In this document: positions 1 through 6,035 of the stretch, in pieces
How the letters are laid out: each line of letters starts with the position of its first letter
Position numbering within the stretch: position 1 is the first letter of the stretch
From: Acinetobacter sp.
GTDB lineage: Bacteria; Pseudomonadota; Gammaproteobacteria; Pseudomonadales; Moraxellaceae
NCBI GenBank assembly: GCA_030152605.1
Contig: JASLJB010000068.1
Location: 1 to 8,100 of the forward strand
Length of the DNA stretch: 8,100 nt
Direction: 5' to 3'
Made by a program: the position numbers and the translations under genes
Notes under the pieces: generated by a model
What the model was told of the DNA's origin: nothing
The model's database searches: none
What the model saw: only the letters and a program-made list of their open reading frames with translations

Positions 1-96
1 TTGTTGCGCGAGATAATAACTGCCTAAGGAAATTGTGTAATTTAAGTAAAGAATACATTAATATGCCGAGGCTAAGTATTTTAAATAGAGAAAAAA

Positions 97-690
97 ATGA
101 AAGGTACAGTTTTAGATTTTTCAATTCAAAGTAATAGTGGCGTGATCTCTGGGGATGATAATCAACGCTATACATTTGCAGGCCAAGAATGGAATGATAA
201 TGCACATCCTGCACGTGGTATTCGCGTGGATTTTGCGGTCGATGACAGCACAGGGCAGGCCGTCGCTGTCTATCGCGCTTTAGGCAATGATCAACGTCAT
301 CAGAGTCTCAGCCAGTCGAGCAATCATCAAGATGAAGAAAACTTTAATTTAGTCGATTGGACAAAGAAGTGTTTTAGCAACTATGCCAACTTTACAGGTA
401 GGGCGAGACGTAAAGAATTTTGGTATTTTTATTTGGCGACCATTCTGATTGGACTGGTGGTACAACTTTTTGATGCGATTCTAGATTCTGATCCTCTTTT
501 GATCGGGATATGGAACTTAGCTATCTTCTTGCCAGTCTTTGCTGCGGGCGCACGTCGATTACATGATACCGGCCGAAGCGGGTGGTGGCAGCTTTTAGTT
601 ATCACCGTGATTGGGGTGATTCCGCTGATTATCTTCTTAGCCTTGGATACCAAGCCAGAAAACAATAAATGGGGCGCACCTGCAAAATAA
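97..690 (+). CDS. Cold-shock-like domain + DUF805 inner-membrane protein
   Basis: The 197-residue product has two parts. Residues 1 to about 60 look like a small beta-barrel of cold-shock type (KGTVLDF, NSGVISGDD, RYTF, GIRVDF), but the usual aromatic RNP motifs are replaced. After a polar Gln/Ser/Asn linker (about 64-85) comes a complete DUF805 domain: FSNYANFTGRARRKEFW at 93-109, membrane segments near 108-129, 133-150 and 165-183, the signature GARRLHDTGRSGWW at 151-164, and a DTKPENNKWG tail. The protein is probably an inner-membrane protein with a cytoplasmic N-terminal domain. DUF805 has no known reaction, so I assign none. The ATG at 97 is the first start after an in-frame TAA at 82-84; the ribosome site (AGAG, 6 nt upstream) is weak. 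It appears monocistronic, convergent with the dihydroxyacetone kinase gene. The domain call is confident; the function is unknown. Confidence 0.9.
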   Translation: MKGTVLDFSIQSNSGVISGDDNQRYTFAGQEWNDNAHPARGIRVDFAVDDSTGQAVAVYRALGNDQRHQSLSQSSNHQDEENFNLVDWTKKCFSNYANFTGRARRKEFWYFYLATILIGLVVQLFDAILDSDPLLIGIWNLAIFLPVFAAGARRLHDTGRSGWWQLLVITVIGVIPLIIFLALDTKPENNKWGAPAK

Positions 691-726
691 TGCAGTGTAC
701 TTCATACCGTGTTCTAACTGTGCATG

Positions 727-773
727 AGGGGCTGCTGATCATGGATCATATTGATCAAATCTCAACAGCCCCT
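727..773. terminator. Long imperfect hairpin between convergent genes
   Basis: AGGGGCTGCTGA (727-738) pairs with TCAACAGCCCCT (762-773) at 11 of 12 positions around a 23-nt loop. The loop itself contains nested palindromes (TGATC/GATCA at 736-748, TTGATCAA at 751-758). Neither side has a proper T-run. It sits between two convergent genes and could stop or stabilise either transcript. Confidence 0.45.
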
Positions 774-780
774 GAGTGTC

Positions 781-811
781 ACTCAAGCCTCAATCTAGCT
801 TTGAGTCTTTT
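781..811 (+). terminator. Probable intrinsic terminator of the DUF805 gene
   Basis: ACTCAAGC (781-788) pairs with GCTTTGAGT (798-806) with one bulged T, around a 9-nt loop. CTTTT follows on the plus strand at 807-811. It ends just before the stop codon of the convergent kinase gene at 814-816. The stem is only moderately stable. Confidence 0.45.
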
Positions 812-813
812 AA

Positions 814-2454
814 TTACTCTGCTTTGATTAACATCTCGATCGCAGTGGCAATCGCCGCAGCGCCTGGGTCTGGGATATTTCTTAAAATATCTTCAGGCAC
901 ATAGGCAGCACGTCCGAGTACACCAGTGGTCATTTGCATGGTGGCAGCAGAACCTTGTTGCGCAACAGTCACGATATCGACCAAGGCCGCATCGGCTGCA
1001 AGTGCAATAAACACCGGCTCCAACACATCGACCATGGTACGGTTGCCGATCTTGGCACCGCTATAGCGTTGCATTTGTCTCAGACCTTCCAATAAGGCTT
1101 TGCCCCAATGCGGTTGTTGCTCATAGGCACGACCGGCAGCCGTAAATAAGATCGACAGTAATACACCGCTACTGCCACCGGATTCACGCGCCAAGATACG
1201 GCCAATGGTCGCTAAAAATGCAGCAGGATCGGCATAGGGCAGATCATTTTGATATTTCAATAGATTGCGACCCGAAGTGGCAAAGGTACTACCGGCATCA
1301 CCATCACCCACTAAGGCATCGAGGCGATTGATATGTGCTTCGATGGCGATAAAATGCTGTGAAAGCTGTGCAACCAGTTGTTCTAACTCAGGATGTTTCG
1401 AGGCAGGATACTGGAAGGTGCTCGGTAGTTTGGCATGTTGGATGTGGTAGTCGCGATTCCATGCCTGCGGTCTAGGCCAGTGTTGTACCGTGGTAGGTGC
1501 CAATAATGCCGCCTCGGTTTGCGGATCTAAGAACCGCACCGATACGGAAAAGCCATTCATATTCAACGCTGTCATCAATGGCGCAGGGCCAATCACATAT
1601 TTGGCTGCCTGACCCAGTGCAGTCTGCGTAATACACTCGGTTAAGATGTTCATTTCAATCGGCGTGGTCGAACCGAGATTATTGATCATCAGAGCATAAT
1701 CCAACTGGCGCTTCTCAGCTGGGATCGCGGCTTCAAGTGTGCTGATCAAGGCGCTGCTCAGCGCTTGCGCACTGCTGTAATCCAAAATCGTCGCACCCGG
1801 TTCACCATGAATACCGAGACCTAACTCGACTTGATCTGCGGCAATACGCAAATCTTCAGCGACATTGAAGCGCTGACACGCGGTTAAAGACAGTCCCAGT
1901 GAATAGATCTGGGCATTGCTGGCTTGGGCCACTTGATAAATCTGTGCTAAATCTTGACCTTGTTCAGCCAATGCACCCAAGACTTTGTGCATCAACACCG
2001 TACCGGCGATGCCACGACTGTTTTGATGTACGCCCAAGGCGACATCATCATTGACGATGATCATCTCAACGCGATAGCCCATGGCCTTGGCTTGTTCTGC
2101 TGCCAAACCAAAGTTCAGACGATCGCCAGTGTAGTTCTTGACCACCAGAATACAGCCTTGTTCACCGGTGACTGCCACGATTGCAGATAACACGGCATCG
2201 ACTGATGGGGAGGCGAAGACTTCGCCACAGACCGCAGCGGTGAGCATGCCTTGACCGACAAAGCCGGCATGTGCAGGTTCGTGACCAGAACCGCCGCCAG
2301 AAATGATCGCAACTTTAGATTTGTCCCAATCTTTACGCACGATAACTTTGATTTCAGGGAAGGCGTCGAGTAAGCCTAAGTTTGGATCGCGCTTGACCGT
2401 CCCCAGGACGGCTTCTTTGACGATATCTTCAGCTTGGTTAATAAAATATTTCAT
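814..2454 (-). CDS. dhaK: Dihydroxyacetone kinase, ATP-dependent, single chain (DhaK-DhaL fusion)
   Basis: This enzyme phosphorylates dihydroxyacetone with ATP to give dihydroxyacetone phosphate, feeding it into central glycolysis in the cytoplasm. At 546 residues it has the length of the one-chain Citrobacter-type kinase. The DhaK half (about 1-330) shows GGGSGHEP (53-60), KNYTGDRLNFG (106-116), and GIHGEPG (214-220), whose His216 should bind the substrate covalently as a hemiaminal. The DhaL half (about 350-546) has D379 and the DGDAGST Mg-ATP motif (D384, D386), GGSSG (426-430) and PDPGA (528-532). An oddity is GNRTM at 470-474, where GDRTM is usual. The fused DhaL argues against a PEP-dependent kinase, which uses separate subunits. 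No glycerol dehydrogenase gene is in the window. It follows thiD on the same strand after 68 bp, with its own promoter. No clear Shine-Dalgarno precedes the ATG, but the N-terminus fits the family. Confidence 0.93.
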   Translation of the reverse strand: MKYFINQAEDIVKEAVLGTVKRDPNLGLLDAFPEIKVIVRKDWDKSKVAIISGGGSGHEPAHAGFVGQGMLTAAVCGEVFASPSVDAVLSAIVAVTGEQGCILVVKNYTGDRLNFGLAAEQAKAMGYRVEMIIVNDDVALGVHQNSRGIAGTVLMHKVLGALAEQGQDLAQIYQVAQASNAQIYSLGLSLTACQRFNVAEDLRIAADQVELGLGIHGEPGATILDYSSAQALSSALISTLEAAIPAEKRQLDYALMINNLGSTTPIEMNILTECITQTALGQAAKYVIGPAPLMTALNMNGFSVSVRFLDPQTEAALLAPTTVQHWPRPQAWNRDYHIQHAKLPSTFQYPASKHPELEQLVAQLSQHFIAIEAHINRLDALVGDGDAGSTFATSGRNLLKYQNDLPYADPAAFLATIGRILARESGGSSGVLLSILFTAAGRAYEQQPHWGKALLEGLRQMQRYSGAKIGNRTMVDVLEPVFIALAADAALVDIVTVAQQGSAATMQMTTGVLGRAAYVPEDILRNIPDPGAAAIATAIEMLIKAE

Positions 2455-2485
2455 AACAAATGTTTGGCTCGTCGATGGAGGGCGA

Positions 2486-2513
2486 ATTATAAAGATGTGA
2501 ACTCAATAAACAA
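2486..2513 (-). promoter_or_regulatory. Sigma70-like promoter for dihydroxyacetone kinase
   Basis: Reading the minus strand, TTGTTT (2513-2508) and a perfect TATAAT (2491-2486) are 16 nt apart. This gives a predicted start near 2479 and a leader of about 25 nt before the ATG at 2454. It lies immediately after the thiD stop, so the kinase can be expressed apart from thiD. The -35 box is poor (TTG only); the -10 box carries the call. Confidence 0.5.
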
Positions 2514-2522
2514 GGCTGTGCC

Positions 2523-3290
2523 TTAAAAACGTTTCGGGATTTTTTGGCCATCTACCACCGGCGTTTCAGCCTGTTGTAAGACCCCAAATAACCAGGTCTC
2601 GGCATGTTGCACCGCGTATTTGAGTTCATCGCCTTGGGCCAAACGCCCGGCGATAAAACTCGCCAATGAGCAACCTGAGCCGTGGTATTCACCGGGGAGG
2701 CGCGGGCAGCGTGAGGAAGACACTTGCTGGCCTTGGATATACAGCGTGTTTTGAATATAGTCCGGCGTGTCTTCATGCCCGCCTTTGACCAAGACCGCTT
2801 TGGCGCCCATGGCAAACAGTTTCGCCGTGGCAGACGCTAAGTCTTGCTCACCGGTCAAGGCACGTAATTCAACCGTGTTGGGGGTGATCAAATCTGCTAA
2901 GGGCAGCAGTTCAGCAAAGGCCTCAACCAAAGTGTTCATATCACCCAAGCAACCGCCACTGTTGGCGACCAAAACTGGATCAAGTACATAAATAAAATCA
3001 GGATGCTGGCGTAAAAAACCGGCCAAGGCGGCGATGTTTTCAGTGGTACCCAACATGCCCGATTTGACACAGTTGATCGGCATGTCTTTGAGCACCGCTT
3101 CGGCTTGGGCCAGCAATAATTGCTTGGCGGTCGGCTCAAAACCAAACACTTGTTGTGAGTTCTGAATGGTCAATGCGGTACAGGCAATTGCAGCATGTGC
3201 GCCACTTTGACCGATGGATTCGATATCGGCTTGCAGACCTGCGCCACCCGAAGGATCTAAGCCAGAAAAACAAAGTACAGTTGGACGCAC
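2523..3290 (-). CDS. thiD: Hydroxymethylpyrimidine / phosphomethylpyrimidine kinase
   Basis: ThiD phosphorylates 4-amino-5-hydroxymethyl-2-methylpyrimidine (HMP) and then HMP-phosphate, giving the pyrimidine diphosphate that is joined to thiazole phosphate in thiamine synthesis. It is cytoplasmic. The 255 residues carry the ribokinase-like ThiD signature: GLDPSGGAGLQAD (10-22), TALTIQNSQQV (38-48), KSGMLG (76-81), DPVLVANSGG (104-113), ITPNTVEL (135-142), LVKGGH (167-172), and the anion-hole motif GSGCSLAS (204-211). Cys207 at that site favours ThiD over pyridoxal kinase, which usually has Asp. The start is GTG at 3290-3288, supported by TAAGGA on the minus strand with a 7-nt spacer; no ATG fits better. 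No other thi gene is nearby and no TPP riboswitch is seen in the short leader. It is divergent from a HAD phosphatase gene. Confidence 0.93.
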   Translation of the reverse strand: MRPTVLCFSGLDPSGGAGLQADIESIGQSGAHAAIACTALTIQNSQQVFGFEPTAKQLLLAQAEAVLKDMPINCVKSGMLGTTENIAALAGFLRQHPDFIYVLDPVLVANSGGCLGDMNTLVEAFAELLPLADLITPNTVELRALTGEQDLASATAKLFAMGAKAVLVKGGHEDTPDYIQNTLYIQGQQVSSSRCPRLPGEYHGSGCSLASFIAGRLAQGDELKYAVQHAETWLFGVLQQAETPVVDGQKIPKRF

Positions 3291-3320
3291 CGTGATATCC
3301 TTAATGGTTTCAATTACCTT

Positions 3321-3342
3321 AGTATAGGCATATTGATATCAA
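3321..3342. promoter_or_regulatory. Divergent promoter/operator region with TTGATATCAA palindrome
   Basis: The 85 bp between the two predicted GTG starts of thiD (minus) and the HAD gene (plus) must hold both promoters. A perfect 10-bp palindrome, TTGATATCAA, lies at 3333-3342. A TATACT -10-like box reads on the minus strand at 3326-3321. A second GATATC occurs at 3294-3299, inside the thiD leader. No convincing -35 was found for either direction, so the promoter assignment is weak and the palindrome is only a candidate operator. Confidence 0.3.
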
Positions 3343-3375
3343 CACTCGAGTATTTTGGCGAATTTGGATGGGGCT

Positions 3376-4035
3376 GTGATCAAAAATATTTTAATCGATT
3401 TGGATGGAACCTTAACCGACCCGAAAGTGGGGATTACCCGTTGTGTGCGCTATGGACTCAACAAGATCGGACACCCCATCGCTGAAGATCTCGATCTGGA
3501 CTGGGTGATTGGACCGCCACTCAAATCCTCATTGGCCAAATTGCTCAATGTCAGTCTGCAAGATGACTTGGCAGAGCAAGCCTTACTCGGTTATCGCGAA
3601 CGCTTTGCTGAGATTGGACTATTTGAAAATCAGGTTTACCCCGCTGTGGCAGAAACCTTGGCCGCCTTAAAACAGCGTGGCTATCAACTGTTTGTCGCCA
3701 CCGCTAAACCGACGATCTATGCCAAGCAGATTTTGCAGCATTTTGGATTGGCGGATTATTTTACTGAAATTTATGGCAGTGAACTGACTGGGGAACGCAC
3801 CAACAAGGCTGATTTAATTGCCTATATCCTCGAACAACAACAGCTCGATCCACGCCAATGCATGATGATCGGTGATCGTGAATACGATATCTTAGGTGCG
3901 CGCCACAACCAGATCGCCACGATTGCGGTCGAATATGGCTATGGTACAGCACAAGAAATTCAGCAAGCGCAACCACAACAGTGCATCTCAGACTTTCGCC
4001 AGTTATTGGATATCTTTGATGGCCACTCCTGCTGA
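3376..4035 (+). CDS. HAD-superfamily phosphatase (subfamily IA, phosphoglycolate phosphatase-like)
   Basis: This is a cytoplasmic haloacid-dehalogenase-type phosphatase of 219 residues, the normal size for subfamily IA. Counting from the GTG at 3376, the four HAD motifs are present: DLDGT (nucleophile D8, general acid D10), T109 in VATAKP, K144 in RTNKAD, and GDREYD (D167, D171) for Mg2+. A helical cap lies between motifs I and II (about 15-85). The substrate cannot be read from sequence; relatives act on phosphoglycolate, nucleoside 5'-monophosphates or pyrophosphate. The frame is open back to TTG 3355, but GTG 3376 puts the N-terminus (VIKNILIDLDGT) where the family normally begins and has GGATGGGG just upstream; I prefer it. 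No ATG is available. The gene is divergent from thiD. A role as a thiamine-phosphate phosphatase would be speculation. Confidence 0.85.
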   Translation: MIKNILIDLDGTLTDPKVGITRCVRYGLNKIGHPIAEDLDLDWVIGPPLKSSLAKLLNVSLQDDLAEQALLGYRERFAEIGLFENQVYPAVAETLAALKQRGYQLFVATAKPTIYAKQILQHFGLADYFTEIYGSELTGERTNKADLIAYILEQQQLDPRQCMMIGDREYDILGARHNQIATIAVEYGYGTAQEIQQAQPQQCISDFRQLLDIFDGHSC

Positions 4036-4079
4036 AGCATCAGTCCTGAAACAGCTTAAACACTAGTTCTTAAGCAGTT

Positions 4080-4109
4080 GAAGCAGCCAAACTCGCTTCT
4101 TCAGTTTTT
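4080..4109 (+). terminator. Weak intrinsic terminator after the HAD gene
   Basis: GAAGC (4080-4084) can pair with GCTTC (4095-4099), or TGAAG (4079-4083) with CTTCA (4099-4103). TTTTT follows at 4105-4109. The stem is short, so this is only a plausible stop signal about 45 nt beyond the phosphatase stop codon. Confidence 0.3.
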
Positions 4110-4151
4110 CTTTAAGCCACTGCGCTGCATCGCAATGATCAGTGCTCAACT

Positions 4152-4177
4152 GCGGCAGGCATGGCATTGCCGCTTTT
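4152..4177 (+). terminator. GC-rich hairpin followed by TTTT
   Basis: GCGGCA (4152-4157) pairs perfectly with TGCCGC (4168-4173) around a 10-nt loop and is followed by TTTT (4174-4177) on the plus strand. It may act as a second, stronger terminator for the HAD transcript, about 120 nt after its stop. The same bases also fall inside the minus-strand small ORF, so the hairpin could be a coincidence of coding sequence. Confidence 0.35.
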
Positions 4178-4428
4178 GTCTGTAAATCACGGTGGCTATG
4201 TTTACAAAAAAACTTCAAATCAGGCCGCTGATCGAGGTGGTTAAAGCACTTGTGCCTTGGGTGTTACAGCCAAATCTGTGTTATTAATAAACGATCCCAG
4301 TATGTAACTCATGATTCGGTGTTGTTACTTGGATGATGTTGTTTTTTTGCTGTGATTTTTTTTTCGGCATAGTGATTTGAATTGTTTAGAAAATATAAAC
4401 TCTGTCACACTTTTTTGGAAAAGTTTCT
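4178..4428. other. Intergenic stretch upstream of the citrate transporter promoter
   Basis: Apart from the possible minus-strand small ORF, no gene is supported here. The right half is T-rich, with runs of 7 T (4342-4348), 9 T (4356-4364) and 6 T (4411-4416). Such tracts can bend DNA or act as UP elements or nucleoid-protein sites ahead of a promoter. A plus-strand open frame beginning at 4377 runs out of this AT-rich DNA into the transporter gene and is not a credible gene. Confidence 0.5.
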
Positions 4429-4456
4429 TTGACTTGTGTGATCTAAATCATATATT
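4429..4456 (+). promoter_or_regulatory. Sigma70-like promoter of the citrate transporter
   Basis: TTGACT (4429-4434, 5 of 6 to consensus) and TATATT (4451-4456, 5 of 6) are separated by 16 nt. The predicted start is near 4463, giving a leader of about 85 nt rich in T and C before the ATG at 4549. It is the best promoter match in the window. Confidence 0.6.
4437..4452. promoter_or_regulatory. CRP/FNR-family binding site candidate
   Basis: TGTGATCTAAATCATA matches the E. coli CRP consensus TGTGATCTAGATCACA at 14 of 16 positions. Its core also resembles the FNR consensus TTGAT-N4-ATCAA, with 4 of 5 matches in each half. It lies in the spacer of the promoter above and touches its -10 box. If that promoter is the real one, the bound protein would block it; if CRP activates, the true start must lie further downstream, where I see no good -10. 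Confidence 0.5.
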
Positions 4457-4548
4457 TTACTCCTCTTTTTGGCTTGTTCGTTTTTCATTTTTTTCACTTT
4501 TGCGTTATCCATCTGATCATAAGAAATTCAGATTTAAAGGAGTAAATC

Positions 4549-5856
4549 ATGCTAACCCTTATTGGTATTTTGATTATTGTCACGATCGTGACATTGCTGA
4601 TGATCGGGAAGACCAGTCCGATCGTTTCGATGTCTGTGATCCCACTGATTGGGGCATTGCTGGCTGGTTTTTCAGTGAGCGAAATTTCTACTTTTTTTGA
4701 AGCGGGTTTATTAAAAGTCAGTAAAGTCGCCACGATGTTTTTGTTTGCGATTTTGTTTTTTAGTATTTTAAAAGAGCTGCATGTATTCGATCCGATGATC
4801 AAAGCCATGATCAAGATGACCCGCGGTAATGTGGTGGTGGTCGCGGTCATGACCACGCTGATCGCGGCATTGGTGCATCTAGATGGTTCTGGCGCGGCGA
4901 CATTCTTGATTATTATCCCGGCCTTATTGCCGCTGTATCGTAAATTGGGGATGAGCCCTTATCTGATGCTGTTGTTAATGGCAGGCAGTATGGGCGTGAT
5001 GAATATGGTGCCATGGGGCGGGCCATTGGGGCGTTCTGCGGCGGCGACCGGGCTTGAAGCTTCGGCATTGTGGCGCGATCTGATTCCAATCCAAATCATC
5101 GGTGTCAGCTTGATGGCCGGTTTTGCGGTGCTGTTTGGCTTGCGTGAGAAAAGACGTATTGCTGCTGCGCATTTGCAGGGCACCACACCCTTTGAAATGG
5201 ACTGTATGGCCACAGATATGGCAGAGGAGAGCTCGGAAGAGGTCAAACCACGTAACTTATTTCTGAATCTAAGTTTGGTGGTGTTGTCGGTGATTGCACT
5301 GGCCTTTGGATTATTCTCAGCGCCTTATGTGTTTATGATCGCCTTGTCTTTGGTCTTAATCATCAACTTTCCAAAACCACAACAACAAATGGAAGTCATC
5401 AGTCGTCATGCGCCACAGGCCTTGAGTATGGTGGCGATTATCTTTGCTGCGGGTGCATTTTTAGGAATCTTGTCTGAGTCCGGCATGCTCAAGTCGATCG
5501 CGGTGGATCTGATCCATATCTTGCCAAGCACTTGGGTCGGTAGTTTACACATCATGGTCGGTATGCTCGGTGTACCTTTGGACTTGTTCACCAGTACCGA
5601 TGCCTACTACTTTGCCTTGTTGCCGATCATTCAAGAAGTCACTGCAACCGCAGGTGTACCGGTTGAGTCAGTGGTTTATGCCATGGCGATTGGTAATAAT
5701 GCCGGTACCTTTGTCAGTCCATTCTCACCTGCAACATGGTTGGCGATGGGCTTGGCGGGCACCGATATGGGACGCCACTTGCGTTATTCTTTTGGTTGGA
5801 TTTGGCTATTTAGCTTCTTTACCTTGGGTGCTGGCTTGTTGCTGAGTTTGTATTAA
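4549..5856 (+). CDS. CitMHS-family citrate-metal transporter
   Basis: This inner-membrane secondary transporter probably takes up citrate complexed with a divalent cation together with protons. The 435 residues are strongly hydrophobic, with about 12 membrane segments and a hydrophilic cytoplasmic loop near 198-235, the normal CitMHS size and shape. Family motifs are clear: LDGSGAATFL (111-120), NMVPWGGP (152-159), GVPLDLFTSTDAYYF (341-355) and GNNAGTFVSPFSPATW (382-397). Whether it prefers Mg-citrate (CitM-like) or Ca-citrate (CitH-like) cannot be read from sequence. The ATG has an excellent ribosome site, AAGGAG with 6 nt spacing. It is monocistronic, behind a sigma70-like promoter overlapped by a CRP/FNR-like palindrome, which suggests control by carbon source or oxygen. 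No citrate two-component system or citrate lyase gene is adjacent. Confidence 0.9.
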   Translation: MLTLIGILIIVTIVTLLMIGKTSPIVSMSVIPLIGALLAGFSVSEISTFFEAGLLKVSKVATMFLFAILFFSILKELHVFDPMIKAMIKMTRGNVVVVAVMTTLIAALVHLDGSGAATFLIIIPALLPLYRKLGMSPYLMLLLMAGSMGVMNMVPWGGPLGRSAAATGLEASALWRDLIPIQIIGVSLMAGFAVLFGLREKRRIAAAHLQGTTPFEMDCMATDMAEESSEEVKPRNLFLNLSLVVLSVIALAFGLFSAPYVFMIALSLVLIINFPKPQQQMEVISRHAPQALSMVAIIFAAGAFLGILSESGMLKSIAVDLIHILPSTWVGSLHIMVGMLGVPLDLFTSTDAYYFALLPIIQEVTATAGVPVESVVYAMAIGNNAGTFVSPFSPATWLAMGLAGTDMGRHLRYSFGWIWLFSFFTLGAGLLLSLY

Positions 5857-5886
5857 GGTCAGCCTGTCGCTATGTTAAAAAGTCTT

Positions 5887-5913
5887 AGGCGAGTTGCGCT
5901 ATGGCACTCGCCT
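5887..5913. terminator. Stable hairpin after the citrate transporter
   Basis: AGGCGAGT (5887-5894) pairs perfectly with ACTCGCCT (5906-5913); the stem continues with GC/GC past one bulged T. It lies 31 nt beyond the transporter stop. There is no T-run on the plus strand after it; the minus strand has TTTTT a few bases on. It may therefore protect the mRNA 3' end rather than terminate on its own. Confidence 0.4.
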
Positions 5914-5978
5914 TAGGCCAAAGTCATCAATGATTAAAAATAAAGCTTTGTATTTAAATAAATAAAAAACCAGGGATG

Positions 5979-6005
5979 TTTGTTTGTGTGCGCCGTGTGT
6001 AAAAT
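5979..6005 (+). promoter_or_regulatory. Possible promoter of the acyltransferase gene
   Basis: TAAAAT (6000-6005) is a good -10 box about 30 nt before the ATG at 6036. Only a poor -35 (TTTGTT at 5979-5984, 15-nt spacer) accompanies it. The preceding 40 bases are very AT-rich. Confidence 0.3.
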
Positions 6006-6035
6006 AGCCGCACATTCAACAGGTCAGCATAGTAC

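Larger units (their letters stand above)
4063..4312 (-). pseudogene. Possible small frameshifted gene or gene remnant
   Basis: The minus strand shows two joined open stretches. ATG at 4312 opens 23 codons (beginning MSYILGSF) ending in CTT-TAA at 4241. A second frame, open from 4263 to a TAG at 4063, encodes 66 residues of protein-like composition ending KEKLKKRVWLLQLLKN, but has no good start codon of its own. A single +1 shift at CUU-UAA-C would join them into an 82-residue protein with a basic, Leu-rich C-terminus. No Shine-Dalgarno precedes the ATG and I do not recognise the product. It could be a decayed gene, a frameshift site or chance. It overlaps plus-strand hairpins near 4080 and 4152. 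Confidence 0.22.

Noticed and set aside
2767..2991. Plus-strand ORF opposite thiD
   Set aside because: It is fully inside thiD on the other strand and has no start signal or recognisable product.
3291..3375. TPP riboswitch upstream of thiD
   Set aside because: The space between the divergent starts is only 85 bp and none of the conserved THI-box sequences (such as CTGAGA) is present.
3355..3375. TTG at 3355 as start of the HAD phosphatase
   Set aside because: It would add seven residues ahead of the usual family N-terminus and has no ribosome site; GTG at 3376 fits better.
4377..4700. Plus-strand ORF of 107 codons before and into the citrate transporter gene
   Set aside because: It runs through the promoter and leader, overlaps the transporter in another frame, has no ribosome site and an odd composition.
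4494..5246. Minus-strand ORFs opposite the citrate transporter
   Set aside because: They are antisense shadows of a gene with clear family motifs and show no domain of their own.
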